DNA from: Belliella calami
GTDB lineage: Bacteria > Bacteroidota > Bacteroidia > Cytophagales > Cyclobacteriaceae
Length of the DNA stretch: 64,000 bases
Reading direction: 5' to 3'
NCBI RefSeq assembly: GCF_022549695.1
Contig: NZ_JAKZGS010000019.1
Location: forward strand, 1-64,000
Position 1 is the stretch's first letter, and each line of letters opens with the position of its first letter. Both the position numbers and the translations under genes were made by a program. This document shows, in pieces, positions 52,900 to 61,521 of the stretch. The notes under the pieces were generated by a model. The model did no database searches, had not been told where the DNA came from, and saw only the letters and a list, made by a program, of their open reading frames with translations.

Positions 52900-55800
52900 A
52901 TGAATATGCTTAAGAAGAGACGTGTAATACTTTTATCAGCAGTCCTTGCCATTGGTGTTCTTTTGGCATTTAATTTTTTTCTTGGTCAAGTAGTCAATCA
53001 AGATGATTTCTCTAAACCAATTGAAAACAAGATTCAAGAAGTAGAGACTGAATTCGATCAGGATTTCATAGAAATATTGATGAAGAATAGACCTGATGAA
53101 GCATTAACGTTTGGGAACTTACTGGTCAAAAGTCATCACCCTTATTATATTTTTGATGAAAGTGGGAAATTGGTATTCTGGTCAGATTTTATCCATAATA
53201 TAGATTTTGAATCTTTGGACAAATCTAAAGCTCATCAATTTATAGAAGATTCAAAAGGAGCATACTACATTCGATTAAGAAGTATCAAAAGATTTGACTC
53301 AAATTATTCTTTGGTTCAGCTTTTCCCTTTAAGTTACAAAAGAGAAGTACAAAATGATTTTTTGATCTCAGGATTCAATCCAGTAGTCTTTGGAAATAAT
53401 AGAGTACAATTACTTGGCAAAAGTCAAGCAGATGCTGTAAGAATCCACAGTGTTAAAGGGGACTTCATTTTTTCAGTACTTTTTGAGCCAGGTTATCAGC
53501 CTGTTTCGAAAGACAGCAATCTGACCTTATTGGTTTTTTTCTTTTCCTTGTTGCTGTTGGTGTTGATCATAGGCTATGATTTTGTTTCCACGATTTGGAA
53601 CAAGGGAAAAAGATATTTGGCCATTTTGTATGCTTTTGGTATTTTGTTTACCATAAGGGCATTCATGATTTTTTTCAATTTCCCGCAAAGCTTCTTTGAC
53701 TTCCCATTGTTTGACTCAAAGAACTATGCTTCCTCTTGGTTTAATCCTAGTCTGGGCGATTTGCTCTTAAATACCATTTGTAGCATTTTGATTTTTTCAT
53801 TATTACTTGGGGTTCTTGCCAGCAAAAGGTTCCAAGAAAAATTTGATGTTTTTAGGGCAAAGTTTAAAGTCGGTGTTTTTGTCCTTTTGGCTTATTTTGG
53901 ATCTACGGTTTTATTGACACTCTTTTATAATCTTTACATCAATATACTCAGTAATTCCCAATGGGATTTGAATATTTTGTCCATTCCTGCATTTGACTAT
54001 CTGAAATTAATCAGCTTGTTGATCGTGTTTTTTGGTGGAGCAATGTATCTGTTGTTTTCCATTTTGGGAATAAACTTAGTCTTAAGTGGGAACAAAGTCC
54101 CAAAAGCCGATGCACTCAGATTGTTGATTTATTTCTCAATACCTGTTGGAGCTTTGCTGGGGTATTTTAACTGGGTGTATTTAATCGCCTTTGTAGCACA
54201 TCTTATTTTGCTTGTATCCATAGTTAGTTTTGAACTTTACAACAATCTGTTCAAACTTGGATTCAGTACCTTTTTGACTTTTTTCTTCGGTTGTTTTATT
54301 GGTGCTATCATTACAGGGATAGCCTCTCATCAAGTTTATTTAGAAAGACAGGTCCAAGCGAAAACTCGGTTCGGTACACAACAACTTGTAGAAAATGATG
54401 TAATGGCAGAGTTTTACCTAGCTGGAATTATGGATAGGGTAAAGTCAGATTTGTTTATTAAGAATACCATTTCAGATCCATTCCAATCTAATGATGCTGT
54501 GATCAGAAAAATCAGAAAATTTCACATGGTCAATTATTTTGACCAATATGATTTGAGGATAAAGGTGTTCAATTCATTTGGGGATAATATTCTAGACAGG
54601 TCTGATGAAGAAAACTTACAGGACTTGAGATTGAGTTATATCAAAAGTGATTTTGCGACAACTGTACGTGATTTGTATTTTGTCAAAGGAGGGAAAGAAA
54701 GGGTTGGGAATAGATATATTTCTTTTATACCTCTTTACCGCGAAGATCAATATATTGGTACTATATTTTTTGAACTGAGGCAATTGAAAATCCAGCCAGG
54801 GTCGGTTTTTCCAAAGTTGATGATGGACAGGAAATACAACCTGAATGTCAATGATAGGAATTATGATTTCGCTTTGTTTTCTGATGGAGAGTTGCAATAT
54901 TCTGTTGGGATTTTCAATTATAGATCGGTGAACTTTGAGACTTTTCAAAAACAACCTAAGCTCTTTTCCCAAGGAATTTATGTTAAAAAGTATCATCATT
55001 TAGGACTTTCTAATAATGATAGGGTAGTGGTAGTTTCTTCTCCTGTCTATCCGATTTACTATATACTTGCTGATGTTTCATTGTTCTTTGTTTCTTTTAT
55101 AATACTTACACTAATCTGCGTTTTCCTATATACTCTGAACCAAGGCTTGAGAAGGTTTAATTTCAACTATGCCACAAAACTTCAAATGTATTTGAATTTT
55201 GCATTTTTCTTCCCAATATTGACTATAAGTTTAATTATTATTGGGCTTTTGTCAAATTCATACAGGGAAGAACTTAATAGGCAATATTTCCAAAAAGCAT
55301 CATTGGTAGGAGACAACCTTTCTGCTGTACTAGAAAGACAAGCTATTGGTGAAGCAGATAGAGATGATTTTGTCGAAATGGTCAATAACTTGGCTGGAAC
55401 AACCAATGTAGAAGTTAATGTATTCGACCCTAATGGTGAAATGATGGCTACATCACAACCCAACACTTTTGATAAAGGCATCTTGACAAAATATATCAAC
55501 CCTCGTGCAATTGTAGAAATAGTGGAAGGTCAAAACAATAGAACTTTGCTGGAAGAGGAAATTGGAGCTTTACATTATAAATCAGTCTATCTTGCGATCC
55601 GATCATCGGATAGTCAGCAGATCAGGGCAATTGTGGCGATCCCATTCTTTGAGTCCGAGTCTGAATTGGATTTGTTGATAGCGGATGTGCTCAGTAATAT
55701 CGCAAATATTTTTGTGCTGATTTTTATCCTATTTCTTTTTGTATCCTACTTCGTTTCGAAAAATCTTACTTTCCCATTCAACCTTTTAACCCAAAAGTTG

Positions 55801-56619
55801 AAAACTACAGATCTGGATAGCAACGAACCAATGTATTGGCCTTCAAACGATGAAATTGGACTTTTGGTAAATGAATATAATAACATGCTCTTCAAACTTG
55901 AGGCAAGTAAGAAAATCTTGTCAAATACAGAAAAAGAATCTGCATGGAGGGAAATGGCCAAACAAGTCGCCCATGAGATCAAAAATCCATTGACCCCAAT
56001 GAAATTGACTCTTCAGCACATGCTGCGATTGCAGGCCATGGGGAATTTAGATGATCCTGCCAAGCTCAAAAAACCAATCGAAACCTTGATCAATCAGGTG
56101 GATACACTGAGTGATATAGCCACCTCTTTTTCAACTTTTGCAAAAATGCCTTTGCCAAAGAACGAAGAGATGGATCTAAGAAAGGTGGTTTTGGAGACTA
56201 TTGAGCTGTTTAAGAATAGGGAAAAAGGAACGGTAACTTTTGTGGATAATTCCTTTAGTTCGGAGGTTTTGGTGATGGGGGATGATCAGTTGTTTGGGAG
56301 GGTAATCTCAAATTTGATTATCAATGGTATTCAGGCTGTAGAATCGAAAAAGAAACCACAAATAATGGTTTTTTTAAAGGAAGAAAATCAGCAAGCAATC
56401 CTAGAAATTCAAGACAACGGTAAAGGGATTACCGATGAATTGAAAGACAAAATTTTCATCCCAAATTTCAGTACAAAATCAGAAGGATCTGGTTTGGGTT
56501 TGGCCATTGCCAAAAGAGGTGTAGAAACAGCAGGTGGCAAGATATGGTTTGAAACTCAGGTAGGAAAAGGATCTTCATTCTTTTTGTCATTTGAAATTAT
56601 AGATCAGTCCCTGAGTTGA
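52900..56619 (+). CDS. NtrY-like membrane sensor histidine kinase
   Basis: 1239 residues. Large N-terminal region with two extracytoplasmic sensor segments and about ten membrane helices, a further one near 945-960, then HAMP-like linker, HisKA (H in KQVAHEIKNPLTPMKL), N box (NLIINGIQAVE), G boxes (DNGKGI, GSGLGLAIAKRG). Closest to NtrY-type kinases, which usually pair with an NtrX-type regulator; none is adjacent here. It starts nine bases after the preceding terminator's T-run. Confidence 0.92.
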   Translation: MNMLKKRRVILLSAVLAIGVLLAFNFFLGQVVNQDDFSKPIENKIQEVETEFDQDFIEILMKNRPDEALTFGNLLVKSHHPYYIFDESGKLVFWSDFIHNIDFESLDKSKAHQFIEDSKGAYYIRLRSIKRFDSNYSLVQLFPLSYKREVQNDFLISGFNPVVFGNNRVQLLGKSQADAVRIHSVKGDFIFSVLFEPGYQPVSKDSNLTLLVFFFSLLLLVLIIGYDFVSTIWNKGKRYLAILYAFGILFTIRAFMIFFNFPQSFFDFPLFDSKNYASSWFNPSLGDLLLNTICSILIFSLLLGVLASKRFQEKFDVFRAKFKVGVFVLLAYFGSTVLLTLFYNLYINILSNSQWDLNILSIPAFDYLKLISLLIVFFGGAMYLLFSILGINLVLSGNKVPKADALRLLIYFSIPVGALLGYFNWVYLIAFVAHLILLVSIVSFELYNNLFKLGFSTFLTFFFGCFIGAIITGIASHQVYLERQVQAKTRFGTQQLVENDVMAEFYLAGIMDRVKSDLFIKNTISDPFQSNDAVIRKIRKFHMVNYFDQYDLRIKVFNSFGDNILDRSDEENLQDLRLSYIKSDFATTVRDLYFVKGGKERVGNRYISFIPLYREDQYIGTIFFELRQLKIQPGSVFPKLMMDRKYNLNVNDRNYDFALFSDGELQYSVGIFNYRSVNFETFQKQPKLFSQGIYVKKYHHLGLSNNDRVVVVSSPVYPIYYILADVSLFFVSFIILTLICVFLYTLNQGLRRFNFNYATKLQMYLNFAFFFPILTISLIIIGLLSNSYREELNRQYFQKASLVGDNLSAVLERQAIGEADRDDFVEMVNNLAGTTNVEVNVFDPNGEMMATSQPNTFDKGILTKYINPRAIVEIVEGQNNRTLLEEEIGALHYKSVYLAIRSSDSQQIRAIVAIPFFESESELDLLIADVLSNIANIFVLIFILFLFVSYFVSKNLTFPFNLLTQKLKTTDLDSNEPMYWPSNDEIGLLVNEYNNMLFKLEASKKILSNTEKESAWREMAKQVAHEIKNPLTPMKLTLQHMLRLQAMGNLDDPAKLKKPIETLINQVDTLSDIATSFSTFAKMPLPKNEEMDLRKVVLETIELFKNREKGTVTFVDNSFSSEVLVMGDDQLFGRVISNLIINGIQAVESKKKPQIMVFLKEENQQAILEIQDNGKGITDELKDKIFIPNFSTKSEGSGLGLAIAKRGVETAGGKIWFETQVGKGSSFFLSFEIIDQSLS

Positions 56620-56651
56620 TGGATTGCGTTTGAAGATTTGATTTATAGTTT

Positions 56652-56677
56652 GATTTGGTGTAATTTTACACCAAATC
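56652..56677 (+). promoter_or_regulatory. Operator palindrome of the ParDE pair
   Basis: A perfect 12-bp inverted repeat, GATTTGGTGTAA with TTACACCAAATC, separated by TT. It lies 10 bases before the antitoxin ATG and overlaps a TAATTTTA sequence that could serve as a -7 box. A typical autoregulatory site for a ribbon-helix-helix antitoxin. Confidence 0.8.
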
Positions 56678-56687
56678 AACACAAACT

Positions 56688-56939
56688 ATGGCTAGACAAA
56701 CAATAACTGTAAACGAACCAAACGATCGTTGGATGAAAGAAAAGATTCAATCTGATGAGTATTCAAGCAAAAGTGAGTTAATCAATGAATTGATCCGTAG
56801 GCAAAGAGAACAAGAAGAAAATCGGTTTTGGCTAAGAATGGAACTAATCAAGGGGGAAGCAAGTGGAGTTTCAGATAAATCAATGTCTGAGATATTGGAA
56901 GAGGCCAAAAACAGGGTAAGAAGGGAAAATGAATTATAA
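56688..56939 (+). CDS. ParD-like ribbon-helix-helix antitoxin
   Basis: 83 residues. RHH opening TITVNEPNDRWMKEKI and SSKSELINELIRRQRE match ParD/CopG antitoxins; the charged C-terminal helix would bind the toxin. Overlaps the toxin gene by 11 bases. Confidence 0.88.
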   Translation: MARQTITVNEPNDRWMKEKIQSDEYSSKSELINELIRRQREQEENRFWLRMELIKGEASGVSDKSMSEILEEAKNRVRRENEL

Positions 56940-57198
56940 ACTTACCCTTCAGGCTGAAGAAGATCTTATTCAGATCTACATGTATGGAGTTCGAAATTTT
57001 GGAGCAACTCAAGCTGAAAAATACTTTATTTCTTTAGAAAATACTTTTAAAAAGATTGCTGAAAATCCTTTAATGTTTCCATTGGCATATCATGTAAGAG
57101 AAGGGTATCGTTATTGTGTGCATATTTCACACACTGTTTTTTTTATAGTTGAGGATCAAGTTAAAATTGTCAGGATTATTGGGAGTCAAAAATTTTAA
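56929..57198 (+). CDS. ParE/RelE-family toxin
   Basis: 89 residues, standard length. LTLQAEEDLIQIYMYGVRNFG, FKKIAENPLMFPLAYHVREGYR and VKIVRIIGSQKF follow the ParE pattern. ParE toxins poison DNA gyrase; the alternative is a RelE-type mRNA interferase. The pair is self-contained. Confidence 0.88.
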   Translation: MNYKLTLQAEEDLIQIYMYGVRNFGATQAEKYFISLENTFKKIAENPLMFPLAYHVREGYRYCVHISHTVFFIVEDQVKIVRIIGSQKF

Positions 57199-57439
57199 GT
57201 GAGTATGAGATTTTAATTCCTAATTTTTATGGTTAGATAATTTTATGGTTTTTTGTTTTTTGGTCTAAAAAACACCTCCATTTATTCTCAATTAATTCTT
57301 TTGGCTTTGTCAACCTTTTCTGCAGTGTCGAAGAGCACTCGTATTAGCTTTTGATGATTTAAGGAAACTTGAGCTGAAAACTTTTTGACTACTCAAGGTA
57401 GATTAAACATTAAAATATTACTTTAGTAGCAATATTGAG

Positions 57440-60400
57440 ATGCCAATGCTTGCTTTGAGACGTTTAGTTTTATTAGGGTTTTTTTTGACAAAGGTCTCGG
57501 TATTGTTGTTCGCACAATCTGAGGAAAAGTGCAAATGGATTGATGTTGAGGTTTTGAAATCGGATTTTTTGTTGGATTCTCTTTCAGTAATAGAAGAAAG
57601 TATCACTATATCAGATAGGTCTGCTAAGTCTTATGATTTTTCATATCATTTGAGTTCTGGAATGATAAGCGTGGATCTTCAAAATGATCCACAGATTGAT
57701 TCTTTACAAGTCTGTTATCGGGTCTTTCCATATAGTTTGCATTTTCAGGCAGCCAAGCGAACACTCCTACAAGATTATGATTCCATGGCAATGTTCAGGA
57801 ATAATAGGGTAGAAGCAATCCCAAGTTTTGATTTCAGGGAGGAGTTGTTTCCTTCCACCAATTTGAACAAATCAGGCAATTTGACTAGGGGTGTGTCTTT
57901 TGGCAATACCCAAAATGTCTTTGTGAACTCTTCCCTCAATTTACAGATGAATGGAGCACTTTCAGAGAATTTAAATATTCGTGCAAGTATCACCGACCAA
58001 AATGTACCTTTTCAGCCAGAAGGAAATACTCAGCAACTCCAGGATTTTGACAATGTCTTGGTGGAAATTTATAATGATAAATTCAATCTTGCTGCCGGTG
58101 ATGTGGTTTTGAGGCAGAGACAATCTGAGTTTTTGAGATACTATAAAAATGTCCAAGGAGCCCAACTTACTACCGACTACCAAATAGGGGATAAATGGAA
58201 AGCTTCCACACAATTGGCAGCATCAGTGGCAAAAGGTAAATTTGCATCTATCCAGCTAGAAGTACAGGAAGGAACACTCGGCCCATATCGAATTCCTGGT
58301 CCCCAAAACGAAAGATTTGTAATAATAATGGCCAATTCTGAAAAGGTTTTCTTGGATGGAAAGCAATTGCATCGTGGTTTTAATTATGATTATGTGATCG
58401 ATTACAACCAAGGAGAAATCACATTCACCCCAAAAGTACTGATCACTCAATATTCTAGGGTGAGAGTAGATTTTGAATACGCAGAAAGGAATTTTTCCAG
58501 ATCAATATTGACGGCTAATCATATTCAGGAGACGGACAAGCTTTCATTTTACATGAATTTCTACAGAGAGCAAGATAATAGAAATAGACCCTTGTTTTTT
58601 GATTTTTCAGATAATGAAAAACGTTTGCTGGCATCAGTAGGGGATGATTTGGATGCAGCAGCTGTGCAAAGAGTGGATTCCGTGGCATTTGATGTCAACA
58701 GGATCCTTTATCGAAGAATTGAGGCATTTGATGACATGGGGTTGCCAGTAGTTTTTTATGAATATTCCAGAGATCCAGAAACCGCATACTTTGCAATCGG
58801 ATTTTCTGAAGTTGGGTTGGGAAATGGGGATTACATCAGACGGCAGCAGCTATCTAACGGACCAGTTTATGAATTTGTGCCTAGAGTAAATGGGGTGTCA
58901 CAAGGGAGGTATTCCATTCTTTCCCCACTTCCTGCTCCAAACAAAAGGCAGATGTTTACAGCTGGGGCAAGGTATAAAGTCAGTAAATATGAACAGGTTT
59001 ATACCGAACTGGCGTTTTCCAATACGGATGAGAATCTTTTTTCTGAACTGGATAATGAGGACAACAATGGATTTGCAATCAAGTCTGGCTTGATCTCTGA
59101 AAACCGAACTTTCACAAAACTGAAAGAATACACTTTCAATGCCTTGACCGAGATGGAATACAATTCTCAGAGTTTTAGTTTCATAGATCGATTGAGGTAC
59201 ATAGAATTTGACCGAGATTGGAGTTTGACGGCAGAGGACCTCCAAGATCCAGGCAGTGAGCGGATTTTCAATGCACAATTGGCATTACATAAGAATAATG
59301 ACCAATCTATTTCATATCGTTTCAATCTGAGGAATAGAGGGGATATTCTATCTGGAACGCAACATCTGGCAACTTTAAACCAAAAAATTGGCAAGCGATT
59401 TTTTGTCAAAAATGATTTTTTCATACTGGACAGTGATGTCAGAGATTTGAAATCAGAGTGGCTGAGATATACGGGGGATGTGAGTTATAGATCCAAAATA
59501 CTCGTACCCGGGTATAAGCTAATGATAGATCGAAATGCCGTCAGGGATATTGAGTCGGATTCAGTGGTTAGCACAGCCATGAATTTTATTGAGCAAGTAG
59601 TCTATATGAAATCAAATGACTCATTGCCGTATTCTTTTTTTGTAGATGCTAGTTGGAGACAAGATAAGTTTCCCCTAGGGGGAGAATTAATACCAGATAC
59701 GGAAGCCTTTGCTACCAATTATGGTTTACAGAGAAAATTTGGGAACCATGATTTCAAAGGAACATTCACCTATCGGGAACTAAGGTTTTTGCGGAGATCT
59801 GATGAAGTGGAGACTACTGTGTTGGGTAAGATAGATTATCTCAGCAATTTATATGACGGAAATATAAGAAATGAATTGTCCTATGCATTGGGGAACGGGA
59901 GGGAGTTTAGAAGGGAATATATCTTTCTGCCTGTGCCTACGGGCGAAGGGACACATGCTTGGAGAGATGATAATGGAGATGGGATTCAGCAGCTGAACGA
60001 ATTTTATATCGCTGTGAATCCAGAAGAGAAAAGCTTTATAAAAGTATTTGTTCCAACCACTGATTTTATTCAAGCCTATTCCACCATATTTAACTATAGG
60101 TTAAATGCTAAATTTCCTGACGGTTGGAGGAAAGAGGGTGGTCTGAAATCTTTTGTCCAGAAATTTTCAAACACCACCAGTCTGAGTGTAGAAAAGAAAA
60201 TCACTTCGAATGAATTTTGGGAAAGAATTAACCCTTTTGTAGGAGGTTTTGATGAAGAAGACTTGATATCTGTACGTCAAGTTATGAGGACCTCCTTTTT
60301 CTTCAATAGGGCTTCCCCAAAATATGGATTTGATTTGTCACTTTTTGATAGCCAAAACAAACAGCTATTGGCAGGGGGATTTGAAGATGTGCTTCAGAAG

Positions 60401-60925
60401 GATTGGCGCCTGAATACAAGATTTAATTTTAACCCTAATTTTAATTTCAGGTTTGTATTATTTTCCGGAAATAGAATAGCAACATCCGATTTTTTGGAAA
60501 ATAGAAACTATAATATAGAGCAACATGGAATTAGTCCAGAATTCGCATGGCAGCCCAGTAGTATTTTCCGCTCGACAATCATGTATCAGTTTACCAATAA
60601 GGAAAACGTATCAAATGTAGAGTTGGACGAAAAAGCATATCTACAACAATTAGGCTTGGATTTGAGGTATTCGAGAGCAATCAGGACCACTATCAATGCG
60701 AATCTTAAGTATATTTTTATCGATTACAATGGAGTACCAAACTCCCCGACTGGCTACGAAATGTTACAAGCTTTGACAGTCGGGAACAATCTTACATGGA
60801 CATTCAACTGGTTACAGAAGATTGGAGAGGGCTTGCAGATGAATATGATCTATGAAGGTAGAAACTCCCAAGGCTTGGGTAGGTTGGTTCATGTTGGCAG
60901 AATGCAGGTGACCGCGCTGTTTTGA
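57440..60925 (+). CDS. Large outer-membrane beta-barrel-like protein
   Basis: 1161 residues. Signal peptide ending near LLFAQ, a mixed N-terminal domain (about 25-130), then long stretches of alternating strands with aromatic ends up to the terminal MQVTALF, as in an outer-membrane barrel. Motifs such as TRGVSFGNTQNVFVNSSL, LNIRASITDQNVPFQPEGN and VFLDGKQLHRGFNYDYVIDY resemble parts of SprA-type and other big Bacteroidetes outer-membrane proteins, but length is far below SprA (about 2400). No adjacent T9SS genes. Function unknown. Confidence 0.7.
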   Translation: MPMLALRRLVLLGFFLTKVSVLLFAQSEEKCKWIDVEVLKSDFLLDSLSVIEESITISDRSAKSYDFSYHLSSGMISVDLQNDPQIDSLQVCYRVFPYSLHFQAAKRTLLQDYDSMAMFRNNRVEAIPSFDFREELFPSTNLNKSGNLTRGVSFGNTQNVFVNSSLNLQMNGALSENLNIRASITDQNVPFQPEGNTQQLQDFDNVLVEIYNDKFNLAAGDVVLRQRQSEFLRYYKNVQGAQLTTDYQIGDKWKASTQLAASVAKGKFASIQLEVQEGTLGPYRIPGPQNERFVIIMANSEKVFLDGKQLHRGFNYDYVIDYNQGEITFTPKVLITQYSRVRVDFEYAERNFSRSILTANHIQETDKLSFYMNFYREQDNRNRPLFFDFSDNEKRLLASVGDDLDAAAVQRVDSVAFDVNRILYRRIEAFDDMGLPVVFYEYSRDPETAYFAIGFSEVGLGNGDYIRRQQLSNGPVYEFVPRVNGVSQGRYSILSPLPAPNKRQMFTAGARYKVSKYEQVYTELAFSNTDENLFSELDNEDNNGFAIKSGLISENRTFTKLKEYTFNALTEMEYNSQSFSFIDRLRYIEFDRDWSLTAEDLQDPGSERIFNAQLALHKNNDQSISYRFNLRNRGDILSGTQHLATLNQKIGKRFFVKNDFFILDSDVRDLKSEWLRYTGDVSYRSKILVPGYKLMIDRNAVRDIESDSVVSTAMNFIEQVVYMKSNDSLPYSFFVDASWRQDKFPLGGELIPDTEAFATNYGLQRKFGNHDFKGTFTYRELRFLRRSDEVETTVLGKIDYLSNLYDGNIRNELSYALGNGREFRREYIFLPVPTGEGTHAWRDDNGDGIQQLNEFYIAVNPEEKSFIKVFVPTTDFIQAYSTIFNYRLNAKFPDGWRKEGGLKSFVQKFSNTTSLSVEKKITSNEFWERINPFVGGFDEEDLISVRQVMRTSFFFNRASPKYGFDLSLFDSQNKQLLAGGFEDVLQKDWRLNTRFNFNPNFNFRFVLFSGNRIATSDFLENRNYNIEQHGISPEFAWQPSSIFRSTIMYQFTNKENVSNVELDEKAYLQQLGLDLRYSRAIRTTINANLKYIFIDYNGVPNSPTGYEMLQALTVGNNLTWTFNWLQKIGEGLQMNMIYEGRNSQGLGRLVHVGRMQVTALF

Positions 60926-61521
60926 TTATTGAAAAGTTTGTAGTTTGAGTAGTTTTATAATTTGCTTTAATTTTAAGAATTATTACTTTTGGAGAATGGT
61001 TTTAGTGTAGTTGAACTACATAATTGTTAATTCCAAATATAGTATTATTTAATCTTCTTTTATTTTAAAAAAATAAAGTGTGATTAAACCAAGTTTTCGA
61101 TTGTTGTTTTTTTACGAAGAATATTTTAAAATCTTTTTGTTAAAAAAAAACAACAATAAGCATGAATGTTCAAAATTGTTAAATACACTTAAGGTGATTT
61201 AGTTTTAGTTAAACTAATAACGTTTCATGTGTGTTTTTAAAACATTTTTGATTTTTAATGAATGTTTGCATAAGTCATAAATGTGAAGGTATTTACCTTT
61301 TTTGGTATCTGTATTTCATTTGGTAGGTTTATTTGTATCCTATTTTAAAGAGAAAAGATTTCTAAGGTTGCCTAGACATGACCATTTAAGGAAGAGATTT
61401 ATGTATGTGGATTTCAAGTTTTTTTGAAGTCTGAAAATTTTATAAAAACTAGTATTGAGGCTAACCAATATTTTTAGCTCAATACTTTCAATTCTTAGAT
61501 TGAATATTTAAAATTTAGTAT
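60926..61521. other. AT-rich intergenic region
   Basis: 596 bases without a coding frame I can support. It has poly-A/poly-T runs, no terminator hairpin and no clear TAnnTTTG box. A short inverted repeat TAGTTT/AAACTA occurs near 61200-61220. The promoter of the surface-protein gene probably lies here but I cannot place it. Confidence 0.45.
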
